Part shown: piece by piece, positions 34,183 to 45,200 of the stretch
How the letters are laid out: the number at the start of each line of letters is the position of its first letter
Position numbering within the stretch: the stretch's first letter is position 1
Assembly: GCF_030518235.1 (NCBI RefSeq)
Contig: NZ_JAULSA010000015.1
Location: 31,341 to 95,340, forward strand
Direction of reading: 5' to 3'
DNA: 64,000 bases
DNA from: Saccharibacillus sp. CPCC 101409
GTDB lineage: Bacteria; Bacillota; Bacilli; Paenibacillales; Paenibacillaceae
Program-made: the position numbers and the translations under genes
The notes under the pieces: model-generated
Seen by the model: the letters and a program-made list of their open reading frames with translations, nothing else
What the model was told of the DNA's origin: nothing
The model's database searches: none

Positions 34183-35049
34183 ATGAGCGTGACGTATAAA
34201 TTTGTCGAGGTGGACGGGCTGAATATCTTTTACCGGGAAGCGGGCAGCCGCGAGAATCCGACTCTGCTGCTGCTGCACGGATTTCCTTCGTCTTCGCATA
34301 TGTACCGGAATCTGATCGCGCGCCTGGAAGACCGCTATCATATCGTGGCTCCGGATTATCCCGGTTTCGGCAATAGCGATCAGCCTCCGATGTCGGAATT
34401 CGAGTATACGTTCGATAACCTGGCCGCGCTGATCGACCGGTTCACGCAGCGGCTGGAGCTGGACCGGTACAGCATTTACGTGCACGACTACGGCGCGCCG
34501 GTCGGATTCCGCCTGGCCGCGGCGCATCCCGAACGAATCCAGGCGATCATTTCCCAGAACGGCAACGCGTACGAAGAAGGACTGGAACCGTCGTGGGCGC
34601 CGGTACGCGCGTTGTGGGAAGATCCCGACAGCGAGTCGAACCGTGCAGGCATTCTCGATATGCTGACACCGGATTTCACCAAATACCAGTACGTCGACGG
34701 AACGCGCAATCCCCAAGTCGTCAGTCCCGACAGCTGGAATATGGACCAGATCGCGCTGGACCGGCCCGGCAACGCGGAGATCCAGCTGGCGCTGTTCTAC
34801 GATTATCGCAACAACTTGAAGCGGTATCCGGCCTGGCACGAGTATTTTAGAACGTTCCAGCCTCCGCTGCTTGCGGCATGGGGCAAGAACGATATGTTTT
34901 TCGGACCGGCGGGCGCGCTGGCTTACCAGAAAGACCTGAAAGACGCGGAAGTTCACCTGCTGAATACGGGGCATTTTCCGCTCGAAGAAGAACTGGAACT
35001 GAGCGCGGAGCTGATCCGCCGCTTCTTGTCCGCCCGGTCGATCGGCTGA
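34183..35049 (+). CDS. alpha/beta hydrolase (haloalkane dehalogenase/epoxide hydrolase type)
   Basis: A 288-residue alpha/beta hydrolase. 'LLLHGFPSSSHMYRNLI' (about 32-48) holds the oxyanion region, 'YSIYVHDYGAPVGFRLA' (about 99-115) has the nucleophile as Asp in the elbow V-H-D-Y-G, which is the arrangement of haloalkane dehalogenases and epoxide hydrolases rather than serine esterases, and 'LLNTGHFPLEEE' (about 260) gives the catalytic His. Start ATG 34183 with AAAGGAGAG; the upstream frame overlaps the promoter. It is under the divergent TetR repressor, so inducible. Substrate not known. Confidence 0.88.
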   Translation: MSVTYKFVEVDGLNIFYREAGSRENPTLLLLHGFPSSSHMYRNLIARLEDRYHIVAPDYPGFGNSDQPPMSEFEYTFDNLAALIDRFTQRLELDRYSIYVHDYGAPVGFRLAAAHPERIQAIISQNGNAYEEGLEPSWAPVRALWEDPDSESNRAGILDMLTPDFTKYQYVDGTRNPQVVSPDSWNMDQIALDRPGNAEIQLALFYDYRNNLKRYPAWHEYFRTFQPPLLAAWGKNDMFFGPAGALAYQKDLKDAEVHLLNTGHFPLEEELELSAELIRRFLSARSIG

Positions 35050-35241
35050 CAGACGAACCGGGAAGTATACGCCGATCGTTCGCCGCCTTTGCCTCCGCTC
35101 AACAAAGTTTGGCCGCCGTCAGACTATTTCGCGGGGCATACACTATTCGCCGGGGGTTAACATGTTGCCGTAGACCCACTGCAAACCCGCTTGGTATGAT
35201 GAAAAAGTTCCGGGAAACTCCGGGCTTTGGGAGGCGGCGAA

Positions 35242-36111
35242 ATGGTCGATGTGTACGAAAAAATCAAAGAAGGCGAACGCGGCGCGTGGGTCAGCATTTT
35301 TGCTTACCTGATCTTGTCCGCGCTCAAATTGACGATCGGATACCTGTTCCTGTCCAGCGCGCTCCAGGCGGACGGACTGAATAACCTGACGGATATCGTC
35401 GCTTCGGTGGCGGTGCTGATCGGGCTGCGCATCTCGCGCAAACCGCCGGACGGCGATCACGCTTACGGGCATTTTCGCGCGGAAACGGTGGCGGCGCTGA
35501 TCGCGTCGGTCATTATGGCGCTGGTCGGCGTGCAGGTGCTGGTCGACGCGGGACGGACGCTGACGGCGGGCAAAGAAGAATCGCCCGAAGCCTGGGTCGC
35601 GGCGGTCGCCCTGTTCTGCGCGGCGGCGATGTACGGCGTATACCGGTACAATCTGGCGCTGTCGAAGCAGACCGGCAGCCAGGCGCTGATGGCGGCGTCC
35701 AAAGACAATCTGTCCGACGCCCTGGTCAGTATCGGCGCCGCGGTCGGCATTCTGGGCTCGCAGCTCGGCATGCCCTGGCTGGACGTGGTGGCGGCGTTCG
35801 TCGTCGGGCTGATTATCTGCAAAACGGCCTGGGAGATTCTCAGCGATTCTTTGCACCGATTGACCGACGGCTTCGACGAGAAAGAACTGGCCGGAATCCG
35901 GCAGACGATCGGCGCGGTTGCGGGCGTGGAAGAAGTGCGCGATCTCAAAGCGAGGGTCAACGGCAGCCAGACCGTCATCGACGTGATCGTCGAAGTGCCG
36001 CGCGACCTCAGCCTGATCGAAGGGCACGATATCGCCGACCGGATCGAAGCGGAGCTGAAAGAAAAGCACGAGATTTATTTTGTCGGCGTGCATGTGGAGC
36101 CGAAGGAGTAG
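35242..36111 (+). CDS. cation diffusion facilitator (zinc/manganese/iron efflux)
   Basis: A 289-residue CDF transporter: six membrane spans in about 10-200, with 'ALQADGLNNLTDIVASVAVL' (span 2 metal site) and 'AASKDNLSDALVSIGAAVGI' (span 5 site, about 152-171), 'DGDHAYGHFRAE' in the loop, and a cytoplasmic metal-binding domain from about 205 ending 'YFVGVHVEP'. It exports Zn2+, Mn2+, Fe2+ or Co2+ in exchange for protons as a dimer. Start is ATG 35242 with GGGAGGCGG upstream. It is monocistronic. Confidence 0.9.
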   Translation: MVDVYEKIKEGERGAWVSIFAYLILSALKLTIGYLFLSSALQADGLNNLTDIVASVAVLIGLRISRKPPDGDHAYGHFRAETVAALIASVIMALVGVQVLVDAGRTLTAGKEESPEAWVAAVALFCAAAMYGVYRYNLALSKQTGSQALMAASKDNLSDALVSIGAAVGILGSQLGMPWLDVVAAFVVGLIICKTAWEILSDSLHRLTDGFDEKELAGIRQTIGAVAGVEEVRDLKARVNGSQTVIDVIVEVPRDLSLIEGHDIADRIEAELKEKHEIYFVGVHVEPKE

Positions 36112-36717
36112 CGGAGCTGCCGCCGGAAGCCGGGATATACCCTCAATGCGGATTGAAAAGTGAATATGCAGAGTTATGCAAAAGGAAAGGCTGCGCGGCG
36201 AAGGACGGACGTTCAGGGTGTCGGCAATTCCGGGTAGGGTTTCAACCGGAAAATAGCGACACAGGTACACTTATTTGAGGCGAAACGCTTCGACTTCTTC
36301 AAATAGCGACACAGGTGCAATTATTCGGGAGCCAAAGGCCGAATCGAAGCGAAAAAGCTTGAAATAAGGGTATCAGCGCAGTTATTTTCTCGAAAAAGTA
36401 AGATTAAGCCGGAATAAGGGGCAATACGCAGCTATTTTAGATTCGTTCTGCCGTTCGCTTTATTTCTCCATCCCTTTCCCGACCTTTCATTCCAATCGAA
36501 CCTATTTATTCGATCAGGTTGACATCAAATCGTTTCTCGACAATCTGGACGGCTGCCTTCAAAGGGCGGCCGTTCTTTTTGCCGTACTTTTCGCTATTTC
36601 TTTTTTTACATAGAATTAACCCGCCGTTTACCGAGCATGGATTGAACACCGCCCGCCTTAAACGTATATTTTTCGATGGCACTGTATATTTTCACACAGA
36701 GAGGGGAAAAAGAAGTG
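36112..36717. other. intergenic region with a 190-bp repeat block
   Basis: 36250-36440 is a repeat block described separately. 36441-36717 is the AT-rich leader of the surface-protein operon, with runs of T near 36600. No gene is credible in the gap. Confidence 0.5.
36250..36440 (+). repeat. 190-bp interspersed repeat, copy A
   Basis: Four units: AAATAGCGACACAGGTACAC (36251-36270) and AAATAGCGACACAGGTGCAA (36301-36320) in one orientation, then two with reverse polarity at about 36365-36390 and 36410-36440. The whole block aligns by eye with the reverse complement of 57374-57566, including the GCGAAACGCTTC and AGTAAGATTAAGCC words between units. Confidence 0.75.
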
Positions 36718-39700
36718 ATGAAAAGGAATGCGCCGATCGGCCTGCTGCTGACGGCGGCGATGCTGCTGACGCCGGTGCTGCCGGCAGACGTACATACGAG
36801 CAAGGCCTATGCGATTCAAACGCTTGCCGCGCCGCAGGGCGCAGGCGAAGAAGCGGCGCAGCTCCCGGCTGCAAACAGCGAAGAAAGTAACGGCGAAACG
36901 CCGCCGGGCGGCGCGGAAAGCGGATTTCCGAATCCGGCGCCGGGCGATGCGGACTCAGGGGACGGAGCCCCCGAACCGGGGACACCGGACGAAGACGGGC
37001 AGCAGGGAGAAGCGCCGGGCGTCGAGCCGCCGGATGAGGAAACGCCGGAACCGCCGCAAACGCAGCAGCCGGACGCCGCCGATGCGGATAGCGATTCGAT
37101 GCCGCTCGCGGCAGTCACGAAGCTGGTGGCGCGCGGCGCCGAATGGTCGTATCGGGTAGGCGACAGCGCTCCGGCGGCCGGCTGGAACGACGCGGGCTTC
37201 GACGATGCGGACTGGGAGAAAGCTCCGGCTCCGCTCGGTTACGCGAGTTCGGGCAAGGGCAAAGAACTGGCGACGACGATCGGTTACGGAGGCGTCGCTT
37301 CCAAGAAATACATCACGACTTATTTCCGCAAAGAATTCCGGGTGACGGACCAATCGTCGATCCGGCAGCTGATCGCGACGCTGGTCAAAGACGACGGCGC
37401 GGTCATCTATCTCAACGGCGAGGAAGTGTACCGGACCAATCTGCCGCAGGGACCGGTCGAGCCGCACACGCTGGCTCCGGACGCGGTCGGCGACGAACGG
37501 CCCGAAGAGAAATTCGGCGTCGATCTTTCCCGGCTGCAAGAAGGAACGAACGTGATCGCCGCCGAGGTGCACCAGCAGCGCGCGGACAGCTCGGACCTGT
37601 TCTTCTCGCTGGAGCTGGACGCTCCGCCGGCGCTTCAATCGGGACAGGGGCTGCTGGGCGAGTATTACAAGACCGGAGGCGGCGATTACGGCTTCGGCGA
37701 TTATAAAGCGACGACGATCGATCCGCAGATCAACTTCGCCGATCTGGAGCCGGTGCTGCAAAAGTGGACCGGAACTGCGGACGGCGTAAACGCGCGCTGG
37801 ACCGGGCAGATCGTGCCGCGGGAAACGGGCGATTATACCTTTTACATGATGGGCGATAACGGCTTCCGGCTGTGGATCGACGAACGGCTCGTGATCGATC
37901 ACTGGGTCGCGGACTGGGACAAAGAGCAGACCAGCTTGCCGGTCAGTCTGGAAGGAGGCCGCAAACATACGTTCAAGATCGAATATTTCGAAGAAAACGG
38001 CGGCTCCAACCTGTATCTGCGCTGGGCCGCTCCGGCTCTGGGCCTGAGCAAAGAGATCGTGCCCGCCTATGCCTTTTACCTGCCGGAAAGCTACGCCGGT
38101 CCGGTATCGGGCAGCGTCGAAGACGGAGGAAACACGCTGCTGCTGAAATTGAAGTCGGACATATCCGATCCGCCGTCGGGGCTGGAGAATCATTTGACTC
38201 TGACTTCCGGCGGGCAGCCGCTGGCCGTGCAGTCGGCCGAGCGCGGAGCCGATCCGGCCGAGCTGAAATTGAAGCTGAATCCGGCCGAGCCGATCAAAGG
38301 GCAGGAGGCGGTATCCGTCGCTTACGACGGTCAGGGCGGACTTGCGCTGGCGGACGGAACTCCGGCGCCGGGGTTCCGGTTCAATCCGGAAAATGCGCTT
38401 GTCGATTATTCGCCGATCGCCATTGCGATGTCGCTGTACGGCGACGCGCAGACCAACCGGGCATTCGCCTGGTATACGCGCTATGAGCACCCGGAGAAAG
38501 CGCCGGCCGATATACTCGACAGCATCGTGGAGATCGTGCCCGCAGACCGGGACTTCGATTCCGCGGACAAGATCCGGGCGGCCGGCGAGTCCGACGATAC
38601 GCGCGTGCTGCCGAATCTGAAGATTACCGGCTCGACGACGGGTTCGTTTATCAGCCACAAAGTCAAAGTGGACAACCTCAAGCCGGGCACGGCTTACAAG
38701 TACCGGGTCGGCAGCGACGGGAACTGGAGCGGGACCGGAACGTTTACGACCGAAGGACAACAGGAGAACGATTACCAGTTCCTGTACATGACCGATTCCC
38801 AGGGGTCGAACACAAACGATTACTCGGTCTGGGCCGATACGCTCAAGAACGGTCTGGAAGACTTTCCGAACGCCAAATTCCTGGTGATGACCGGCGACCA
38901 GGTGGACGCGGGCGCGCAGGAATCGCAGTGGCTCGACTACTTCGGCCAGCCGCAGAAACTGCTGATGAATCTGCCGCTGATGGCGGCGGTCGGCAACCAC
39001 GAAGGACCGTACAACGACAACTATTATTACCATTTCAACTATCCGAACGATTCGATTCCCGATCCTCTGCCGCCGGGCAGCGTATACTCGTTCGACTACG
39101 GCGACGCCCATATCATGATCCTGAACACGATGGACATGAACTGGGACGAGCGCCAGAGAAATTCGTTCGACCAGGAAGTCGACTGGTTGAAGCGCGAAGT
39201 GGCGCAGACCGACAAGAAGTGGAAGATCGTCGCGTTCCATAAAGCGATCTACTCGGTCGGCAACCATGCGAAAGACGGCGATATTCTGGCGCTGCGCGAG
39301 AAAATGCATCCGGTATTCGACGAACTCGGCATCGACGTGGTGCTCCAGGGACACGACCATACGTTTATGCGTTCCTTCCAGATGTATAACGACAAGAAGG
39401 TCGAGCATATTCAAAAAGACGCCGAAGGAAACGTGCTGAGCCCGAACGGGACGCTGTATATGATCAACAACTCGGCGGCGACCAAATTCTACGATGTGCA
39501 GAGCGGCGTAGACCGGTACTATGCCGATATCTACGAACAGCCGAGAAAGGCCGTCTACTCCGGCGTCAGCATGACCGAAGACCGTTTCAAGATCGACTCG
39601 TATATGTCCGGCGACAAGAGTCCGTTCGACACGTATTCGATTGTCCGGGGCGACGAGCTGCCGAATCCGGTCGAAGACTTGACGGCCGATGCCGCGGGCG

Positions 39701-40518
39701 GCGGCAAAGTGTCGCTGACCTGGACCAAACCGGCCGACAAAAGCGAAGACGACGCGATCCGCGGTTTCCGCATTTACGAGACGGACGGCAAACTGGGCAA
39801 GAACTGGAGCGTATACGTGCCGGCCGCGCAGGGACGGGACGCGTACAGCTACCTGGTCGACGCGGCGAAAGCGGGCGAACATTATACGTTTGCGGTGCGT
39901 TCCGTCGACAAGCGCGACAACTCTCCGGTCGTAACCGTCGATACCGGCAGCAGCGTGCCGGCCGCGCCGACGGCTCCGGTCGTCGACGATCTGCGCAATA
40001 CGTTCGGCTGGACCGGCACGGCGGGCTACGACAAGGCGGCCGAATACGAATACAGCACGGACGGCGGCAAGAACTGGCAGCCGATCGCGAGCAATCCGCA
40101 GCCGGTCGGCGACCGTGATTATGCGGCGGGCGATGTGCAGGTGCGCGTTGCGGCGGACGAAGCATCCGGCCGGAAAGCCGGCAAAGCGCTGCTGTCGGAC
40201 AAGCCGTATACGGCGGCCGGACTGCAGGGCGCGTACGCGCTGAGCGGCAAACTGGAGCGCGGCGGGCAGCTCAAAGCGGAATTCACGGCGGAACAAGCGG
40301 GCGAGTACGACGGTCCGGCTTACCTGGTCGTGGAGCTGATGTACGGCAGCACCCCGATGCTGATTAACGCGATTCCGATCGATCAAGAGAAATTGGACGT
40401 AACGCAGTACTTTAACGTAAGCGGCGAAGGCTACCGGGTGAAAGCGTTCGTATTCGACGCGTTCGACGGCGATCTCAAAGTACCCGCGCAGCTGGCCGAG
40501 CCGGTGCTGCTGCAATGA
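36718..40518 (+). CDS. secreted multidomain metallophosphoesterase with PA14 domain
   Basis: A 1266-residue exported protein. Signal peptide (1-28); acidic Pro/Glu/Gly linker (about 40-125); a beta-sandwich carbohydrate-binding-like domain (135-302); PA14 (308-447, 'GEYYKTGGGDY', 'ETGDYTFYMMGDNGFRLWID'); a purple-acid-phosphatase-type N-domain (558-678); a calcineurin-like phosphatase (about 685-975: 'YMTDSQG', 'MTGDQVDAG', 'VGNHEG', 'FHKAIYS', 'LQGHDHTF'); an fn3 domain (980-1080) and a C-terminal module (1082-1265). The first and last domains recur in the GH92 protein. It would hydrolyse phosphoesters outside the cell. Start ATG 36718; GAGAGGGG upstream. First gene of an operon. Confidence 0.88.
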   Translation: MKRNAPIGLLLTAAMLLTPVLPADVHTSKAYAIQTLAAPQGAGEEAAQLPAANSEESNGETPPGGAESGFPNPAPGDADSGDGAPEPGTPDEDGQQGEAPGVEPPDEETPEPPQTQQPDAADADSDSMPLAAVTKLVARGAEWSYRVGDSAPAAGWNDAGFDDADWEKAPAPLGYASSGKGKELATTIGYGGVASKKYITTYFRKEFRVTDQSSIRQLIATLVKDDGAVIYLNGEEVYRTNLPQGPVEPHTLAPDAVGDERPEEKFGVDLSRLQEGTNVIAAEVHQQRADSSDLFFSLELDAPPALQSGQGLLGEYYKTGGGDYGFGDYKATTIDPQINFADLEPVLQKWTGTADGVNARWTGQIVPRETGDYTFYMMGDNGFRLWIDERLVIDHWVADWDKEQTSLPVSLEGGRKHTFKIEYFEENGGSNLYLRWAAPALGLSKEIVPAYAFYLPESYAGPVSGSVEDGGNTLLLKLKSDISDPPSGLENHLTLTSGGQPLAVQSAERGADPAELKLKLNPAEPIKGQEAVSVAYDGQGGLALADGTPAPGFRFNPENALVDYSPIAIAMSLYGDAQTNRAFAWYTRYEHPEKAPADILDSIVEIVPADRDFDSADKIRAAGESDDTRVLPNLKITGSTTGSFISHKVKVDNLKPGTAYKYRVGSDGNWSGTGTFTTEGQQENDYQFLYMTDSQGSNTNDYSVWADTLKNGLEDFPNAKFLVMTGDQVDAGAQESQWLDYFGQPQKLLMNLPLMAAVGNHEGPYNDNYYYHFNYPNDSIPDPLPPGSVYSFDYGDAHIMILNTMDMNWDERQRNSFDQEVDWLKREVAQTDKKWKIVAFHKAIYSVGNHAKDGDILALREKMHPVFDELGIDVVLQGHDHTFMRSFQMYNDKKVEHIQKDAEGNVLSPNGTLYMINNSAATKFYDVQSGVDRYYADIYEQPRKAVYSGVSMTEDRFKIDSYMSGDKSPFDTYSIVRGDELPNPVEDLTADAAGGGKVSLTWTKPADKSEDDAIRGFRIYETDGKLGKNWSVYVPAAQGRDAYSYLVDAAKAGEHYTFAVRSVDKRDNSPVVTVDTGSSVPAAPTAPVVDDLRNTFGWTGTAGYDKAAEYEYSTDGGKNWQPIASNPQPVGDRDYAAGDVQVRVAADEASGRKAGKALLSDKPYTAAGLQGAYALSGKLERGGQLKAEFTAEQAGEYDGPAYLVVELMYGSTPMLINAIPIDQEKLDVTQYFNVSGEGYRVKAFVFDAFDGDLKVPAQLAEPVLLQ

Positions 40519-40535
40519 GGAAGAAGGAGAGGAAT

Positions 40536-42236
40536 TTGACGTTGAAAACTTATCTGGCGGCCCTGCTGGCGTTTCTGCTGGCATTCTCCCCGGCCGCGGT
40601 CCATGCGGCGTCCGCCTTCACGCTCGAACTGAGCGCGAAGGAAGTACGGCGCGGCGGCGAATTGAAGCTGTCCGGCTCCGCGCCCGACGGCAGCGGCGTT
40701 GTCGTGAAGATCGTCGGCCCGAAAAGCCATATTTTCTACATCGACGTGCTCACCCCGGCCGAAGGCAAATATTCGGCCTCGGTTACGATTCCGGCGAGCG
40801 AGGATCTCTCGCCGGCCGGAACGTACACCGTCGCGGCGGGCTCCGGCTCGGAGAGCGCGACCGCGACCTTCGCCGTCGCGGGCGGCGGCACTTCGCCGGG
40901 CAATCCCGGCGGAGACAATCCGGGCGGCGGCGGCCCGGGAACCGGCGATCCGGGGGCGGGCGGCCCCGGAACGGGCACTTCGCCGGGCACCGGCGGCTCA
41001 GGCGGCAGCGACGCGCCGCCGGCAGGCAGCGGCGCCGGCATCCCGGCCGGCGCGGGCGAAGCCCCCGGCGCGGTCGTGCGCGCCGAAGCTTCGAGCGCCG
41101 GCGTATATCTCGCCGGCGCGGACGCGCTGCGCGCGGCGGCCGAAGCGGCGCGGCCGGGCGGCGCCGTCACGATCGAGCTGCCGGCCGCGACCGCGCAGGC
41201 CGGCGGAGCGCTGGAGTTCCCGGCGGCTTCGCTGCGGGAACTGAGCGCGGGCAGGCTCGCCCTGGCCGTCTCGATAAGCGGCGGCCACACCATTACGTTC
41301 CCGGCGGGCGCGATCGGCGCTCCCGCCGGCGCAAGCGCCAGAGTCCGGATCGAACTCAATCCGGCCTGGAACACCGTGGCGCAGACGCAGGTCGAAGCCT
41401 CCCTGCCGGCCGGCGGCGAATACCGCGCCACCGGCGTGGTGCTCTCCGCCGTCATCCGCACGATCGACGGCGGCAAGGCGACCAACGTGCGCGAACTGGC
41501 CCTGCCGGCCGAAGTATCGCTCAAGCCGACAGCCGCCCAGGCGGCGAAGATCGCGGCCGATCTGGCCGGCGTCTACTACGCGGACGGCGGCCGGATCGAA
41601 TACATGCCGGGCAGGATCGCGAACGGCATGTTCACGTTCAAGACCATCCATTTCTCGACTTACGCGGTGCTCGAATACGATAAAACCTTCGCCGATCTTA
41701 AAGGCCACTGGGCCGAAAGCCCGGTCAAGTCGCTGAGCGCGAAGCATCTGGTCGCGGGCGTGGACGCGGACCATTACGCGCCGGCCCGCGGTATCACCCG
41801 CGCGGAATTCGTAACGCTGCTCATGCGCGCCGTGGAGCACGAAGGCCGCGCGCAGACGAGCGCGAACCCGGCCAATCCGTTCAAGGACGTGCCGCAGGGC
41901 CGCTACTACACGGAATACGCCGCGCAGGCTTCGGCGCTCGGCATCGTGACCGGCTACGGCGGCAAATTCCGCCCGAACGATTCCATTACCCGCGAAGAAG
42001 CGGCGGTATCGCTGGTACGGGCGGCCGAATATTTCAGCCTGCCTGAGAAGAATGCGAACGCGGCGGCCTTTACGGATGCCAATGACATCTCGGCCTGGGC
42101 CGAAGCGGCCGTTAACCGGGCCCGCGCCGCCGGCCTGCTCGAAGGCAGCGGCGGCCGGTTCGAACCGGCCCGCACCGTAAGCCGCGCCGAAGTGGCAGCG
42201 ATGGTGCTGCGCCTGCTGCCGGACGGCACATTTTAA
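40536..42236 (+). CDS. S-layer-homology surface protein
   Basis: About 566 residues: signal peptide (MTLKTYLAALLAFLLAFSPA), a beta domain with 'LSAKEVRRGGELKLSGSAPD', a Gly/Pro/Asn linker (about 117-178), an Ala-rich beta domain (180-375) and three SLH repeats (about 382-566: 'FADLKGHWAESPVKSL', 'GITRAEFVTLLMRAVE', 'SITREEAAVSLVRAAE', 'TVSRAEVAAMVLRLL'). SLH binds pyruvylated secondary wall polymer. A TTG at 40536 follows AAGGAGAGG; the alternative ATG 40515 overlaps the previous stop (ATGA) and has no ribosome site. It is the anchored member of the operon, probably a scaffold near the two enzymes. Confidence 0.88.
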   Translation: MTLKTYLAALLAFLLAFSPAAVHAASAFTLELSAKEVRRGGELKLSGSAPDGSGVVVKIVGPKSHIFYIDVLTPAEGKYSASVTIPASEDLSPAGTYTVAAGSGSESATATFAVAGGGTSPGNPGGDNPGGGGPGTGDPGAGGPGTGTSPGTGGSGGSDAPPAGSGAGIPAGAGEAPGAVVRAEASSAGVYLAGADALRAAAEAARPGGAVTIELPAATAQAGGALEFPAASLRELSAGRLALAVSISGGHTITFPAGAIGAPAGASARVRIELNPAWNTVAQTQVEASLPAGGEYRATGVVLSAVIRTIDGGKATNVRELALPAEVSLKPTAAQAAKIAADLAGVYYADGGRIEYMPGRIANGMFTFKTIHFSTYAVLEYDKTFADLKGHWAESPVKSLSAKHLVAGVDADHYAPARGITRAEFVTLLMRAVEHEGRAQTSANPANPFKDVPQGRYYTEYAAQASALGIVTGYGGKFRPNDSITREEAAVSLVRAAEYFSLPEKNANAAAFTDANDISAWAEAAVNRARAAGLLEGSGGRFEPARTVSRAEVAAMVLRLLPDGTF

Positions 42237-42257
42237 GAAGCGGAGGATACAAATATC

Positions 42258-45200
42258 ATGCGCAGAACATGGAGCTCGATCGTCCTGACGGCGGCGATGC
42301 TGATCGGCCTCGCCGATCCGCTGACGGGCGGCGCGGAAGCGGCCGCGGCCGCTTCCGATTCAAGCGCCGTCTTGGCTGCGGCCGTGCCGACCCGCAACGT
42401 CGCGCTGAACGCGGCGGTGCAGGCATCGGGAGAAACGAAAAGCAGCGAAGCGGCGAAGTACGCGGTCGACGGCAGGTCGGACACCAAATGGGCCGACAGT
42501 TCGAACGCGAAGATTAAGTGGCTCAAGCTCGATCTGGGCCGGGTCTATACGGTCAACGAGTGGGCGATCAAGAACGCGGGCATCAACGAAGGCAACAGCC
42601 CGTTCTGGAATACGAAGAACTACCGGCTGCAGCAAAGCGCCGACGGCAAAACGTGGTCCGATGTCGACGTGGTGCAAAACAACGCCCAGACGATCGTCGA
42701 CCGTTATCTGCCCGAGCCGGTAACGGCGCGGTATTTCCGTTTGTATATCAGCCAGGGCGCTTACGACGCCAATGTGGCGCGGGTGTACGAGCTGGAATTG
42801 TACGGCGTAGACGCGGAACTCGATCCGGCGTATCCCGCCGGCAGCCTGCCGGCGGTCGATTACGTCGATCCGTTTATCAATACGCTGGGCGACAACGGGC
42901 AGACCAACCCCGGCCCGACCGCTCCGTTCGGCCTGGTATCGCTCGGGCCGGACAGCGACGGCGGCGCGTTCAGCGGCTATTACTACCAGGACAAGTATCT
43001 CAAAGGCTTCTCGCATCTGCGCTTCAGCGGCGTCGGGTGCAGCGGCGCGGGCGGCAATATCCTGATGATGCCGGAGACCGGCGATTTTACCAAAGACAGC
43101 GGCAAATACAAACAGCTCTACGACAAAAGCAGCGAGCAGGCGTCAGCCGGCTACTACGCGGTCAACCTGAATTCCGGCGTCGGCGTCGAGCTGACCGCGT
43201 CGGACAACGTGGGCATGCACCGCTATACGTTCCCCGAAAGCGAGCGGGACGGCTCGGTGCTGATCGATCTGTCGAACTCCTATGCGGGGATGGTGGACGC
43301 CAATCTCAAAGTGGAAGGCTCGAACGAAATTTCGGGCATGATCCAGTCGCAGAACGTGTGCGGGCACGGCTATTACACGATCTACTACTCGATCCAGTTC
43401 GACCGGGATTTCGATTCGTATCAGTCGTGGCAGGGCGATTCGGTAGGCGAAGTGTCTTCGCGCAGCGGTTCGAACAGCGGCGCATGGCTGAACTTCGACA
43501 CCTCGTCGGGCAGGACGGTCCAGGCCAAAGTCGGCCTCTCGGCCGTCAGTCCGGAGCAGGCGAAGATCGAGCGCGATACCGATATCAAAGGCTGGGATTT
43601 CGACGGTCAGCGCGCCAAGCTCAAGGGAGAATGGAGCGATGTGCTGGGCAAAGTCGAGATCAAGGACGCGGACGAGACCAACAAGCGCGTGTTCTACACG
43701 CAGCTGTACCATTCCTTTTTGCATCCGAAAAACGTAACCAGCTCCTCCGGCACGTTCAAAGCGGGGCGCGACGAAAACACGATCCGCCAGGCGTCCGAGC
43801 TGGGCGAGAATTTCGAGTATTACAACGGCTGGACGACCTGGGACGACTTCCGCAAGTACGCCTTGTTCTCCGTGCTGGAACCGCAGCGGTACGAGAACAT
43901 GGTCAAATCGCTGGTCGATCTGTACAAGACGAGAGGCTCCTATACTCAGTGGGGCGACGGCTACTGGCCGAGTCCGACCGTGCGCAACGAGTTCAACGGA
44001 GCGGTCATCCTCGACGCTTACGCCAAAGGTTTCCGCGACTTCGATGTGCGCGCCGCGCTGAAAGGCATGGGCACGGACGCGGACAACTTCGCCATCTCGG
44101 ACACGGAAATCTCGGGCAAGCTGGAAAAGGCCAAAAGCGGCTATTTCCCGATGAAGCTGGCCGAGCTGACGGGAGACGAAGCGGCGTATGAAAAGTACAA
44201 ACAGACCGCAGCGGCTTACCGCGATCTGTGGAACGCGAACCAGGTGGACGAGAAAGGGCGGAAGATGGGCTTTTTCACGCCTAACGGTCAAACGGTCGAA
44301 AAATCCGACGTGACGGCGGTGGATAAGTATGCGTACCAGGGCAACCTGTGGACGTACCGATTTTCTTCCACGCACGATATTCGGGGGATGGCGGAATTGA
44401 TGGGCGGCAAAGCCGAAATGGCGAAGCAGCTTCAGGACTTTTTCGCGCGCGACGAGTATCTGGGAGTCAACGAAACGGTGCTGGATACGCCGTATCTGTT
44501 CGATTATTTGGGCTATCCGTATCTGACCCAGTATTACGCCAGAGAGTACACGACGGAAATCGTCACGCAGAAATACCACAACCACGGCCTGTACAGCTAT
44601 CCGCTGAAATCCCGTATTTACCGCGACGATCCCGAAGGCTACCTCCAGTCGATGGACGACGATGCGGGCGCGATGTCTTCGTGGTTTGTGTACAGCGCGC
44701 TGGGATTGTTCCCCGGCAATCCGGGCGACGCGAACTTCCTGATCGGCTCGCCGATCTTCTCGGAAGTGACGCTGCATCTGGATAACGGCAAAACGTTCAC
44801 GATCAAAGCGGACGGCTCGTCGAGCGAGAACCGCTATATCCGTTCCGCTTCGCTGAACGGCAAGAATTTCGACCGGGCATGGATCGGCTACGACGACATC
44901 ATGAACGGCGGCGCGCTGACGTTCGATATGGGATCGGAGCCGAATACGTCCTGGGGCGCCAGAGCTTCTTCCGCGCCGCCGACGTTCGACTACGGTTCGG
45001 AGCCGGGCGGCACGCTGGTGCGCGCCGAGCTGATGCCTATGGGTTCGACCTGGAAATACGAAGACGGCGGCCGCGATCTCGGCACGGCTTGGACGTCTGT
45101 GTCGTACGACGACAAGAGCTGGAAATCCGGCGCGGCCCCGCTCGGCTACGACAACAAGAAATACGCGAAGACGGTCCTGAGCTTCGGAGGCATCGAGAGC

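Noticed and set aside
36955..40584. A 1209-codon open frame on the minus strand opposite the metallophosphoesterase
   Set aside because: It is the antisense of a clear multidomain gene with conserved motifs, has no ribosome site, and arises from GC-rich codon bias; the same holds for the long minus-strand frames at 43143-46787, 25041-26909 and 60525-62690.
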